Program-made: the position numbers and the translations under genes
Part shown: one piece after another, positions 23,136-34,559 of the stretch
Layout of the letters: each line of letters begins with the position of its first letter
How positions within the stretch are numbered: position 1 is the first letter of the stretch
DNA from: Guyanagaster necrorhizus
Lineage: Eukaryota; Basidiomycota; Agaricomycetes; Agaricales; Physalacriaceae
Length of the DNA: 64,000 nucleotides
Reading direction: 5' to 3'
Assembly: GCF_019112545.1 (NCBI RefSeq)
Contig: NW_025064924.1
Location: forward strand, 62,001-126,000
The notes under the pieces: generated by a model
What the model saw: only the letters and a program-made list of their open reading frames with translations
What the model was told of the DNA's origin: nothing
Databases searched by the model: none

Positions 23136-24815
23136 CTATTTCCAAGGGTCGAATATAACCTTTCCAACTTGACCTTTCTCGAATGCCCGATACATTTCCG
23201 GGGCTTCGTCCAAGCCAACAATCCTGTCGATCAGGTTGCTGGCGTCACCGACGCCTCCAAAGATATCCTGCCGCTTCGCTGAAAATGCTGCTCAGCATGT
23301 ATGGTAACTAAAACGAAAACAATAGCTTCTCACCCAACAAGTCGAAAGCGGGAGGGAACATAGTGTGGGCAGGACATCTTCCGAACTCAAGGGATACGTT
23401 CTTGTTATAAAGCTGTCGTCCAGTGAACGGAACCTCATTTGCTCCATGGACTCCCACAGATATAATAGCACCAAAGTCTCGAACGAGGTCATACGCCAGG
23501 CTCAGTGCGCTATTATTCCCGACCACCTGGACAGAATGCGTCAGGTTCGGATACAACAGAGTGGCTTCAACTGACCTCGAGGACAGCTGTACATCCTACA
23601 CCGGAAGTCCAAGCATGGACCGTGGTCTTGGCGTCGTCGATCGACGCAACGGTGAACTCTCCCGAGCCCCTGCCATCCGGGGAGATCTTGGAATAGACGG
23701 CTTCCATCTTCTCCCTCCTGCTCTCATTGGGATCGATCGCGACGACGCGAAACGGGTACTGTCCCACGGAAAGGAGGTCGAGCAGGCTGACTGCCGCACA
23801 TATGCCCACGGGTCCCAGGCCCACAATCGCAAAGGTGAGCGTTCTGTCCTCTTGCACGAGGGCGTCTTGCTTGGCGGGGAGATCTCTCAATGGGAAGAAA
23901 TTCAACGGACACGGCCTCCCAGTGAGCGCCGTCAGGACCTTTGGGTGGCTCAGAGCCTGCATGGCAGCGAATACTCCCGTGGGCAGGATATCAGCGAGGA
24001 GGACGAGCGAACTCTCAGATATTTTATCCAGGGCTGCTGTGGCTGTTTGATCTGCTGACCAGGAACTGGTATCGCTGAGGTTGTAGAGCGTTCCCCCAGC
24101 CCTTGGCACACGCACATATTGTGCTTGGCCTCCTTCGAGGGCTGGCGAACCAAAGAGGGCGCCGTGAGGGCATCGACAAGTATATCCCAGTCGGCAAACA
24201 CTTGGAAGGGTATATAGTCAGTCGAAGCTTCGAATACTGATTCTATGTAACTGACCTGCATTCACCGCAGCTTACGGTGAAAGGAGAGACGACTTTATCG
24301 CCCACTTTCAAGGTCGAGTATAGATCTGGGCGCCCTTGGGCTGGTCCTCCGTAGCTCGAACCGAGTTTCACTACTTCGCCGATGAACTCATGCCCGCAGA
24401 TATGGCTGTTTATGTGAGGGTTAAGCTGTCACTGTGCCGGTTTTTCCTACTCACACTTTAGTAACGCCTCCGTGTCCTCGGTAGATGTGTAGATCGCTCC
24501 CTGACCGCATTAATCGCTTATCTGTGAAAGATTCGCTGATAACGTACCACAGAGAGCTGCTAACTACATCTCAGATCAATATATGTGTGTATCTTTGGAT
24601 TGGAAGCTGCAGACGCAGATAGCTCACCTTCACTTTCACGATCGCATCATCTGGTTCGTTGATTCTGTGGCCCGGGATCGACTTCAGTTCGTGTCCGGGA
24701 GAAAGACTATGATCGGATGAACGTACTCTGGAACAGGGACTTGTTCGACTCGTATGTCGAACGAGGGAGGGTACCAACGAACGGCGCTTTGGGATGTCTG
24801 AATCTGTGCCGTCAT
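23136..24815 (-). CDS. Zinc-dependent alcohol dehydrogenase family protein
   Basis: Medium-chain dehydrogenase that oxidises an alcohol or polyol with NAD(P). The start [20 protein letters not shown] is at 24815. Short introns split [17 protein letters not shown] (catalytic zinc Cys) and [12 protein letters not shown] (His-Glu). Structural-zinc cysteines follow in [16 protein letters not shown], restored by splicing at about 24200-24255. The Rossmann motif is GLGPVG near 23835. The 3' exons give [20 protein letters not shown] and end GKVIFDPWK at 23136, about 400 residues in all. Both zinc sites and the nucleotide site are intact, so activity is expected. The substrate cannot be read. Its promoter was copied into the left segmental arm (2170-2440), where the ATG is lost. 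Confidence 0.87.
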
Positions 24816-25348
24816 GGTGGTGCGGAATAACGTTGGATTTCCAATTCAATGTCCTACGGGCCGCCGCCGAGCTCACCTTATCGTATATAGTCCCATATTT
24901 CTATACCCGCGTCTAGCGTACCCGAATGCCAGCACTGGCGATGATAATCAAGCTACGCTTTCCCGGCATAACATTCATAACAACTTTGTAATACTAATCC
25001 GAATCGCACTACAAGCATACTAACATTGTTGGTCTACTGGAAACGGGCACGCTTCTGGGTTCCTAGTAGATTCCCAGCTAGAGAGATCGCGGTGGATGTC
25101 CTCCTCAGACATGGGGAGCACCACACACTGCGACAATTTCTTTCCGACCCCGATCTGACACTTGGGAATAAATTTATCGATTCAAGGCTCCCGATCGATA
25201 TCTCGTTTATTCAGTCGATGGGTGGATATCAGAATCTAAAGACTAAAGCCCTCAATAGAATCTTCGGGCTTGGCCGGCGTTGAAAAGGTATGACTGAAAT
25301 GTTCTGACTTTGTAGTAGTAAATGCTAACTATGATTAGTACCTGATTC

Positions 25349-25510
25349 AGCTCTCTGTTGGTACATCCGCGAAGTGTCGGCTTCGCTTCAAATGCTGGGT
25401 TCGATTACAGCTAGAGGGCCTCCCGAATCACTACTGTGTGTACCGTACTTTTTGGCTTCTGCTGACTGCGGAACCATTGAGCGACGGTCAAGTATGAAAC
25501 TGCACTACGT
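25349..25510 (+). repeat. tRNA-like SINE, copy B
   Basis: The head starts AGCTCTCTGTTGGTACATCC and ends GCTGGGTTCGATTACAGC, a B-box with a near T-arm. A body containing TTTTTGGCTTC and GGAACCATTGAGCGACGGTC follows, shared with copy D. Its inverted partner is copy A. Confidence 0.6.
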
Positions 25511-25918
25511 AGAGGTTCGACGGCTTGTTTCTAAATTTCCCTGCGGATTTGAGCAGCCGTGGTGCAGACAGGCACTGGGTGCAATATGACTCCATATTCC
25601 TTGCGCTTAGATGAGTATACGTACGCTCAAGTCTCAATGTATGAACGTTTGAACCCCAAAAGCCCTAATATTTTGTATGTATAGGAAATGTAAATATTGA
25701 TCGACATCGACGAGGATGGAGCTAGGGTACAAGAGATGTATTTGCCCTAACACCATAACAGATCTCAGCATTATTAAACACAAACTAACCCAGGGCAGCG
25801 AATCTTACCTCAACCCGATGACCAGGTTCCAACATCATCACGAAGATGTGAGCATATTTACTCACTGAAGAGAGATAAGTCAACTTGTATTTATCCAAAA
25901 AGGCGAGGTAGCGCCTAC

Positions 25919-26116
25919 TCACAGAAGGGAGAGAGTGATGTCGCCATTGACCTTGGCTTGGATGGCAATCTCCACCTCGAGGTTGAGGTCCAAACGAAGC
26001 TTCAGAGCTTCCTTGGGTGCAACGGCGCCCTTGTTGGAGCGTCCGACGAGTTGTCCACCAACGACGGAGGAGGTTTCAGCAGAGGAGAATTTGGTAGCGG
26101 TTTCTGGGGCAGACAT
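25919..26116 (-). CDS. 65-residue conserved fungal small protein, copy 3
   Basis: The protein is identical to copy 1 and lies in the right segmental arm, inverted relative to it. The coding sequence differs from copy 1 only at three silent third positions that I could find, while non-coding parts of the arm differ more. The stop is again a TGA inside a GTGAGT donor, with a matching acceptor (TCTTCAG) about 58 bases downstream, so both the stop and the alternative Glu-stop ending are preserved. TATAAAAG is kept upstream. Either recent gene conversion or strong purifying selection explains the identity. Confidence 0.8.
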   Translation of the reverse strand: MSAPETATKFSSAETSSVVGGQLVGRSNKGAVAPKEALKLRLDLNLEVEIAIQAKVNGDITLSLL

Positions 26117-26295
26117 GTTGATGCTGTAGATGTTGGTTCAAATTCTGGGTCTTTTATATGATTCGAGAGAGGGTACGGGCAACGTTATGTTCGCTGTTCG
26201 TTTGCCGGACCATAGCAACCGCATAGATTCTCTGTCGGCTCGGTCTCGAATTCGAACAAGTTTTCTGCTACGCGTACCATTCTTATTTCATAGTT

Positions 26296-27479
26296 CCATG
26301 CCTGACTGTTGACATCTTCCCGAGGGAGGTTCTGATGATGAGGTCCATATATTTGGCAGTAGGGGGGAGGGGGATACAGAAGTGCGTGAACGCGTCCGGC
26401 ATGTTGCGATCGTAAAGTTTCTCACAATGCTGGTATACAGTGGATCGTTGTGGGTCCAAGCTGGCCGTGGGAACAACCGTGGCTTGCCCTTTCTCAGCTT
26501 CCTTTTCTGCTCACAGCCTTTCCTTCGTCTCGGTACCGGCGGCCTAAAGCCACTTGATTCGTCGTCCTCATTGAAGCAACCACCTTGACTACCAGAAAAA
26601 AATTCCGGGAGACGTCAAGCAGCCCTGAGTCTGGAGCAGAGCCCTTTTTCGTAGAAGCAGGGCATAACGAGAGAGAATTTTCTTGCGTCTAGTTTGGAAG
26701 GACGATTTTTTGTTTCGTGAGTAACCTTTCTTGCCTCGAGGCTCGTCTGTAACCTTTCTATTGCTCCTTCTAGATACGATACTCCTTTTCTTGTAGAACC
26801 GAAGGCCAACGCAGCCATGCTCAGGCGTTTTTGTCTTCTTATGATGACGACTGTCGGCAATAGAATTAAGGACAGGCTCGCACGACGTGATTTTGCACAC
26901 ACAAATGGTGGATTGCGTGGACCATGATGAAGACGAATACAAATTTTGTGCTTTCAAGGTTCCCATTCCAATTAGCCATGCTGCTTCGTTTTTCTTCCGG
27001 CATTGAATGCATTGCAGATTCACTCAATGCCCGCGTGTCTGGGACTTTGCTCGTACTCTCAGTCGAACACAGGTATACGCTGCGTCGTGCATGATTTCGA
27101 CAGACTTGCCCGAGGCTGTATTGAAGATTCTCTCCTCATGTCTCCATCGCAAGTCTTTAAGTACGTTGACCTTCCGTTGTTATTCTCTTCTACAGCAAAG
27201 CAAGCTCCTTACGCTGTCTGATCAGTCTTGCAAATGCTAGCCTTATTCGTTCTCTAATCAGTCATTGTGACGACAAATACTGTGGCTTTGGTTTAACGTT
27301 TCATCAAAAAAAGAATGACAGCGGTCTTTCTACCACATCGATACAGAAGATTCAGCTCACCCCCGACCACTTTCCTGTTTCATTATTTGCACCAGTCTCA
27401 GAGTTTCTTCGCTTGGAGGCCGGCACCATTTACATAAACGAATCCATGACAATTTGACTCCCATGATACTCTATACCTC
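26296..27479. other. No supported gene
   Basis: A Lys/Arg-rich frame on the minus strand (26589-27023) is the longest, but it has no family features and may be chance or decay. Nothing else is seen. Confidence 0.45.
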
Positions 27480-27550
27480 GGCTCTCTATTGGTGTATTGG
27501 CGAAGCGTGCTGATGCAGATGTCACAAGCTGGATTCGAGAGATTGCAGCG
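27480..27550 (+). repeat. tRNA-like SINE head, copy C (degenerate)
   Basis: GGCTCTCTATTGGTGTATTG, then AAGCTGGATTCGAGAGATTG, aligns with the heads of copies B and D. The T-arm pairing is lost and no body is recognisable; a perfect hairpin follows directly. Confidence 0.5.
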
Positions 27551-27578
27551 TACACCCTCCCGCATTCGGGAGGGTGTA
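27551..27578. repeat. Perfect 12-bp inverted repeat (hairpin)
   Basis: TACACCCTCCCG, four-base loop CATT, then the exact complement CGGGAGGGTGTA. It is GC-rich, abuts the end of SINE copy C, and lies far from any supported gene end. Confidence 0.85.
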
Positions 27579-27975
27579 TGTCGCGCGATTCTTTTTACTT
27601 TCTTGTGTTGATAACTTACCTGAAGGCCTGAAGGCGAACTTCAGCTAACAGTCTGACACAGGTAAAGCACTACTTCACTGTCATGTTTGGATCCATTGCT
27701 AGGTGGTATTTTCTTGCTAAGAGTTTCCCTGCACCTGCCGTGAATCTCGATTATTGTATGGATTTTTGTATACTTGAACAACGTTCTCTCGGTTCCTTGC
27801 TCCCTCTCGAAGATCGTTGAATTGGATCGTAAAGATGCCTTCCTGGCTCTGGTTTATACTACAAACATTTCGGTCGTCAAGCAAGATGGTGCTAGCTACG
27901 TTCGCTTTCAGGTGCGGATCTGCGTCACGTAAACGAATTCGCGGCAATATAGGGCCAGCTGCTCTTATAGCTATT

Positions 27976-28130
27976 CAACTCTCTGTTGGCATTTCGGCGA
28001 AGGGCGGCAGTCCGGTTTCAGAGGCTGGGCTCGATTCCCAGCTAGAGGGATCGTGGGCGTTGTGATTTTTGGCTTCCCCACCTTGCAGTGAAACCATTGA
28101 CGGTGCGGTATGTCGCGACTAGAAACAGGT
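27976..28130 (+). repeat. tRNA-like SINE, copy D (best preserved)
   Basis: The head AACTCTCTGTTGGCATTTCG holds an A-box-like TGGCATTTCGG. CTGGG-CTCGATT-CCCAG is a perfect five-pair T-arm with a seven-base loop and serves as a B box. The body has GTTGTGATTTTTGGCTTCCCC and GAAACCATTGACGGTGCGGT, also found in copies B and E. A SINE transcribed by RNA polymerase III is inferred. Confidence 0.65.
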
Positions 28131-28557
28131 TCCATTGTTGAGGTGCCATGTACTTTTTTACTCTAGTCTCCGACCGCTTGCAATATCCGCTTCACATTAG
28201 TTCTCACCTATAACGAGGCGAAATATGCATACTGAAAAGCACAAGAAATTGTGTAAGATCTACTAGAAAGATACCAATCTTCTTGGAGACCTTGTATAAT
28301 TATGCGTTGGGGATATACATGTATTGAAACACCACCACAACAGTTTCAGGTCACCAGGAGCCCATTGCCTTGCTTCCCGACTGGAACCCTAACCTTAACA
28401 CGGTCACATGCTTGGGATGCTTACGAAGACACGCGCGTCTGTAAATCGCTATTCCTACTTCTTGCCCTTTAACCATCATCTACGACTGGCTCGTAGTGCT
28501 TCTCTCCCATTTACTCTCAACCTGCGCATCTTTGCATTCTCCATATCTCCTGTCACC

Positions 28558-29733
28558 ATGTCTGCTTGCAATCATGCTGTTTCCAGGACGACAATAGAGG
28601 TTAGTCGCCTTTTCTTACATGAAATGCCCTAACTGACCCCTTTTATTAGTCGTTCTTTTCCTTCAAGGCATTGATTGGACTTGGTATTACATTCCCATTC
28701 AACTTTTTTGCCCGTGAGGAGGCGAGAATTGCCGTAGCCACTCCTCCACCCATGTCATGCTCCAGAGCCAAATCTTGTCTCAATTCGTCTTCTCCCATCT
28801 CTTTGCCTTCCTCCTCCTCCTCGGCTTCTCTGAGCTTATGCCATCGTCCTTCAAAGTCAAGTAAGTCATTTCGTATCGTGACCGTCCGTGGCCCTACTGA
28901 CAGTACACCGCTAGGGCAATACAAGGGGATCGGCCTAGGCCAGCCGAGTTCCAAATTGGTCACTCCTGGTGAAGGCATGGATTTTCCCTTATAATGACGT
29001 CCACTGACCGACGGACTCGTAGTGACTACGCCTGCTTTGAAACGCCGCGGTGTCTCAAACACTGTTATTCTTTCTACGAACTCTGGTCGAAAACTGGCCT
29101 CTTCCATCAACGGTATGTGCACATGAAATAAGGACCCTTCAACGCCTGACGATGGCTGTAGATTCATGTTCCAGCCCGAAGTATCCTGCCGGATTGGGCC
29201 TTGGCGCCCCTCCGACGAGGAACAGGGGTGGTACCAGCGGCAACTCGGGCACTTCCCTTCGAGATCTTCCATCCACTTCCTCTGCAGCTCTTGGACGAAT
29301 ATCCCCTACAATTACCGAGCCGAGACGACGTTCTCGTAAACAGTCAGCTGGCCTGGGTCTCGGCCTTCCTGCATCTAACGCCCTCCACACCACATGTCCG
29401 CCGTCGCAGCCACCACCACCACCATCGGAACCGTCTGGAATAGGCATTTTCTCATCCTCGCTGTCTATATCCTCTGAACTCTGTCGCCTCACATCCCAAT
29501 GTTCACTGAAACCCCCACCGCGATCACAACCTCAGCCGCGTGCCAGCCCTCGTCGTCTTTTTTCGTCTAAATTGGCCTTCGTCACCTCTTCGAAATTCTT
29601 GAAGAGGTCGCTCTACACTATTCCAGAGTCGTCAATAGGTGTGCTAGATCAGGATCATGGTAGCTTTATCGGAAACGGAGGGCGCCGTAGCGATGGAAAT
29701 CTGGTTCATTCATTCGGGCGGACATTATTTTGA
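28558..29733 (+). CDS. Hypothetical protein with GLGLG repeats
   Basis: Five exons (28558-28599, 28650-28860, 28915-28968, 29023-29112, 29162-29733) join in phase to 322 residues. No known domain was recognised. A short motif recurs: ALIGLGI, KGIGLGQPSS, PAGLGLGAPPT and SAGLGLGLPAS, each followed by Pro and small residues. The rest is Ser/Pro/Arg-rich and probably disordered. The last 71 codons (from 29519) lie inside the left HMG repeat arm, and a promoterless copy of them sits at 42923-43137. Because this gene is intact across the arm boundary, this side is the donor of the duplication. Cellular role unknown. Confidence 0.6.
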
Positions 29734-31466
29734 GAAGATGAGAACGATTGAGTTATATCTGACATTGCATACTGACATCCATACAATTTACATATTTACT
29801 GATTCATGCATATACTTTTTCTTCATTCCTTATCGGCGGCCTCTGGTCAAGTTATTGATATCAGGACTGCTGTAACATCGATCTTGTCCAACGCAGAAGA
29901 GGCTTGGGGAATACCTTTCCATACTAGTTGGGAAGAATGGCAAGCGCGTAATACATTAATGTGGTGAGTGGGTCAACGAGATTTTGTTACATGCAGTAGG
30001 CTCTTCGTAGTATCTCCAGGAAACTATAAATACATACTTTCGTTGTACATATGATAATCGTTGGGCGATGTAAATAAACTACAGAATCGTATTAGTATGA
30101 CTCGAACAAGTTGAAAAGACCGGCGCCACCATCACTTGTCATAGAAGACAAGGAGTCCGGAAGTGAGAGATAATGCAAAGGGTTATCAGCAGCGCGGTCG
30201 AGGCAATCCATCGTAGCCGAAATCAGGTTAGACTGAGAATCCCATTCATTATTTAGGCTTCCATTAAATCCATACAGGGTATCCATCCAAGAAGACTGTG
30301 AGTGAGCATGAGCGAACGAATTTTGGTGAGGGTAGAATAATAACAAACATCATCGTTATACGGCACGGATACTCCGCTATCGGTCGCGATGTGAGGGAAA
30401 TAAGCATCGGATGCTTCAATCTGAGAGATATCAAACCGGGAAAAGGGATGCGCAGAAGGAGGTGCAGTATCGTAGACGGTCGGAGCTGCCCCCATAACCT
30501 GTATCGCAGCGAAATCGAAGAGGATTTCATTTCCATTCGTCCCAAAAGACTGATTCGACTCTACGACGGAGGCCGAAACGAGGCCAAGGGACTGGAGAAC
30601 CTCAGGCACCGTCGGATTCGCGATCGGAGGAGGCTCGTAGAAACTCTGCGCATCCAGGCGGTTGATTTGCGCTTTGACTTTCTTGCGTCCATCTGCTTTC
30701 TTCCCCCGTTTAGAGCGACGAGGCTTGTACTTGTAGCCAGGATGCGCACGCGCATGATCCTCCTTCCTGTCCTTCGCAAGCTCCTTGTAATGGTCCTTCC
30801 TCTCCTTGGGGAGCTTTCTCCACGCCGCCCCAGCCAATTTGCTAGCTTTTGTCTGCGTCTCGTCACTGTGAAGCGCCAAAAATTCGGATCGGAATATCAT
30901 GAAGCAATTCGGTGGACGGGGTACGTGACATCCATCTGACTCCGTGGTAGGAGTAGAGGACCCACAAGAAGAGACGGGCGTCGACCCATCCGTAGACGGA
31001 GTATCAGATTGGGTCAAGATGCCACTCAAGTGCACTTCTAAGCATTGAAAAAGGAGTCAGAAACAGGTATAATAGCATTGAGTGAGTACTGACTGTCATT
31101 CGTCGTGTACGCGGACAGAGAGTGAGCCATAACGACGCGTTTTTTTGCGGTAAACGAGGAGGATGAGGTGCTGTACGTCTGTAGGACGTGTGGTCGTCGT
31201 AGAACTGGGGAAGTTGCAGTGGGGGGCCCTCATTTTTCGCTGCTCTTTTGACACCATCCTGCAGGACCCTGTGGCGACACTGGTTGTATCTGGGAATCCC
31301 CTTTTATGGGTTGAAAGTGTACGTAAGAGAGATGTGTCATTCGGTTGCCCAACTTGTGTTTTTGGCATTATCTCGGCGTACGGTCGGCATTCCATTTATG
31401 ATCTCGAAATTGGTGCCAAAGTCTCGAGCCTTTGTCTGCGCGCCCATTACGGTTTTCGTGGATTTG
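29519..31466 (+). repeat. Left arm of the young HMG inverted duplication
   Basis: 1948 bases that match the reverse complement of 41185-43137 with only scattered differences. One is a five-base indel near 29965 that accounts for the length difference. Similarity stops sharply after GATTTG at 31466 and before CGCG at 29519. The arms hold the complete HMG-box gene, its upstream region and the 3' part of the gene at 28558. Confidence 0.9.
30092..31130 (-). CDS. HMG-box transcription factor (MATA_HMG-like), left copy
   Basis: Three exons, mirror image of 41521-42559, give 309 residues. Exon 1 starts MAHSLSAYTTND. The HMG box (about residues 40-110) begins RPPNCFMIFRSEFLALH and includes KLAGAAWRKLPKERKDHYKE, with the helix and aromatic positions of the MATA_HMG class. 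A basic tail follows (KYKPRRSKRGKKADGRKK), a likely nuclear signal, then an acidic, Ser-rich C-terminus ending LFNLFESY. Such proteins include fungal mating and fruiting regulators (prf1, pcc1, mat HMG); which one applies here is not shown. It differs from the right copy at four residues that I noticed (L/V, F/L, S/P, C/Y). It is divergently placed to EMG1, about 510 bases apart. Confidence 0.85.
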
Positions 31467-31639
31467 CCTCCGTATTTTACTCGACCTGGTCGAAAGCGCA
31501 GTTGCAGCAGGTCCGTTGACGACGTTGTGCCGGTCCCAACACCACGACCGCAATCCAGCCTCGTCGAAAATTGTACCGTCGACGCCAGAAACGTGCTATT
31601 CGTATCAAAGAATCTGAACTAGGCGAACAAGTGTACATT

Positions 31640-32702
31640 ATGCAGATCGATGAGGATACGAGCAAGGACGGGAGTGATAGCAGTTCTGGAATCACCATCC
31701 TGAACAGGGCGACAATGACGGATAGGCCTACGCGACCACTTCCTGCGTCGAAGAAGAAAAAGATCGCCGCACCCACATCGCTCAAGGCAGAGCCCTTCGT
31801 GCCCAATCCCAATCCGCTGATGCTCCCTGTGCAGGCGCATGTGCCCAAGGGTATAGCAGCCGCGTCTCAACGACGTCTTTTTGTCGTTTTGGAACAGGCG
31901 TGCTTGGAGGCTTACCGTATCTCGAGTGGGAGTGCAAAGGGCGCAAGACACGGGAAGGGAGGCGAGGGTGACGTCAAGTATACCTTGCTCAACTGCGACG
32001 ACCACCAGGGTATCCTCGCCAGGACGGGAAGGGACATCGCAGATGCTAGGCCTGATATTACGCACCAGGTATGTCTGTTTTCTGTCTGCCTTTTGTGGTC
32101 TCTGATTTTTTTCATATGTTTAGTGCCTGTTGACTCTCCTGGACTCGCCTCTGAACAAATCTGGTCTTCTTCAAGTGTATATCCATACTGCGAAAGGTGT
32201 GCTTATCGAAGTCAATCCGCATGTCAGGATACCGAGGACGTTCAAGCGCTTCAGTGGATTGATGGGTATATCCCCTACATATATTTTTTTTCAGTTTGCT
32301 GACATGGGTTTTATTCAGTCCAACTTCTCCACAAACTATTTATTCGTGGTGTCAATGGTCCAGAGAAGCTGTTAAAGGTCATCAAAAACCCCGTCGTCGA
32401 CCACTTCCCACCCAACACCATTAAACTGACGCTGTCGGGCGATGCTAAAACGCAGCGACTTTCACAATACCTACCCACGCTACCTCAGAGTCATAATATT
32501 GCTGTTTTCGTGGGCGCTATGGCCCGTGGGAGGGACGACTTTGCGGATGCCTACGTTGACGAAAAAATTAGTATCAGCGAGTACCCGTTGAGTGCTAGCG
32601 TTGCTTGCGGCAAGGTCTAGATAATCTCTACCTTGCATGATTGTCACTGACCTTCTTCTCTAGTTTTGTTGTGCGCTTGAAGAGCTCTGGAACATCGTCT
32701 GA
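31640..32702 (+). CDS. EMG1: rRNA pseudouridine N1-methyltransferase Emg1/Nep1
   Basis: SPOUT-class methyltransferase that modifies a pseudouridine of 18S rRNA and is needed for 40S assembly in the nucleolus. Four exons (31640-32068, 32124-32265, 32319-32614, 32664-32702) give 301 residues. After a disordered N-terminus of about 70 residues comes [19 protein letters not shown], then LLNCDDHQG, the substrate-site [34 protein letters not shown], the cofactor knot [18 protein letters not shown], and the C-terminal [20 protein letters not shown]. All family motifs are intact. The gene starts 173 bases outside the HMG repeat arm, so its promoter overlaps sequence duplicated at 41185. Confidence 0.95.
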
Positions 32703-34559
32703 TCGCCTTCATCTATCAATTCTTTGCCATGGACAAGGTTCAATCTGATTCCACTGTTATGAGGATCAGTGAAGACGTTACTCAGTACTACATATCCAAC
32801 CTTGACACATGCAGGCTCTTCAGAGTCATCGAAACATCTCCAATCCTTGAGGCGTTCTTGAACCGAGCCAGATGCTAGACCGGAGGAGATTTCTCAGATC
32901 AGTTTGATGACCTCGTTCGCTGCTGTGGAGTACAACCAGGGGTCCAAAGATGTCGTGGACTCGGAAAAGGAATAGAATGGGTGTTTCGTGCCATGGCTGC
33001 TTTGGGAGCTGTTTTCTGGTACTTAGGACAGGCGTCAGCAATCTTTGTGGATCCAGCCGGGAACGGGTCGTTTCAGGAGATGGCATTGAGACTTTCGGTT
33101 CCGTGCATCATATGATACATGCTTTTGGTTATAAACACACCGCAATTTCCTTGCCGTCATCAGCTTCTTCCACATTCCACGATCTACCCTAGAATAGATG
33201 AGAACCGATCATTTCTGGAAGAGCTGAGAAACCGATGAAAATATCTGTGGCTTGACCGTGTCCACAATGTCCGACAATTCGCAGATTACTGTTGCAGACC
33301 GGTCATAATAGTGGCAGGGCCTTTTTTGGTGCTAGAGGAAGTCCAAGAGAGTGCGAAGAAAAACCGTCAGGTCCGTTTGAGTGCACCGTAATACCATCTT
33401 CCTGCGTTCGGAGACGTCGTCAGGGTGAGCATCGACCTCTTCTTCCGTGGCGGCGTGGTCCACATCCACTCTTCCGTCCTGAGCATCTTCTTTGACAGGA
33501 GTGGCATGGATTTCGCCAAAAGAAAGTACTCAGGGTAACGACATTTCTTTACTTTACCATAGCACGATATGGCGCCTCGCACATTGTAAACATTGATGTT
33601 GGATGGCAAACTCCAGGAAATGTGGACGAGCACTCATAGAAGCATGCCATCATACAGACGGAAAGGCTGCCCTTCACTGGTGCCACTGGAGACCTTGATC
33701 TATTGCAAATAACTTCGAAGTTTGAACTCCACCGCCACGTTAGTTAGAGGTCACTTAGCCTAGCGAAGAACTCGGAAAAGCTACAGTGACTCCAGATAAT
33801 TGTTAAGAAATGTATGTCCTTGTTGACCTTCTGCATTACTCTGACCGGTGGCCTATCCTTATTGGACTTACATTTCAATCCGAACTCTTCGATGCATCAA
33901 ATTTCAACTCAGGTATTCCACCAGGTTCCATCTCCTCAGTGGAATGATATCCGTTGTTTTTCTCCCGAGTATGAAGACGCCGTCGATATTAGTGGCCTCA
34001 TTCGTTCATGAGCTCACACGACATACCGCACCACGGTACCAGTAACATTGAAAAGCCCTGCAATAGCACACCCAATCGAAACTATCAGATCTGCGCAAGC
34101 TTCCGGCTCACGAGAAAAAGGATAGACGTCTAATACAATCCATCGTGGTAACTGATATTCATTTGTAGAAGACGAAAGGGAGTACGATACTAAATACAAG
34201 TTTCGATCGTATGCAATAAGAAGCGGTACTTCTGGTCTTAATCAGCACTAATGTACCCTTCGTTTCGCCCAGTTGACTCAACTCGGCGAAGGTGAGTACC
34301 CAATTGCAAGAGTAAATATCCGAGATTTCGGGCGCGAATGACCGGGTGTACATTAGAAACACACGAAGATAAAAGTAGATGAATCCTTGTATTTTTTGTG
34401 CCGATCTATGCACCATATGCCGCATCAGAAAGGATTTTTCACAATTTATGGGCAGGCAGGCAAGGCATAATTGATAAACACGTCGTAACAGAAATTTTAG
34501 AGACCGTCACATAGATAACTTGTACTACTGAGTTGAAATCTAAAGAGGACGGGTAGAAT
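32703..34559. other. No supported gene; possible decayed coding
   Basis: Short coding-like patches appear on the plus strand at about 32890-32970 (SFAAVEYNQGSKDVVDSEKE then a stop) and 33430-33640 (VNIDVGWQTPGNVDEHS). They sit in different frames with stops between them and may be remnants of one lost gene that I cannot name. No intact frame is present. Confidence 0.4.

Larger units (their letters stand above)
24780..26295 (-). repeat. Right arm of the older inverted segmental duplication
   Basis: Reverse complement of about 1085-2530. It runs from the first codons of the alcohol dehydrogenase gene through a tRNA-like element to the third 65-residue gene and its promoter. This arm keeps the intact dehydrogenase start, so at that end it is closer to the ancestral state. 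Confidence 0.75.

Noticed and set aside
26589..27023. 144-residue Lys/Arg-rich minus-strand frame
   Set aside because: No ATG-supported start, no domain and no exon pattern.
30298..30939. 213-residue frame antisense to the left HMG gene (and at 41712-42353)
   Set aside because: It mirrors the HMG coding exon in a fixed antisense phase and has no domain. Its duplication only reflects the repeat arms.
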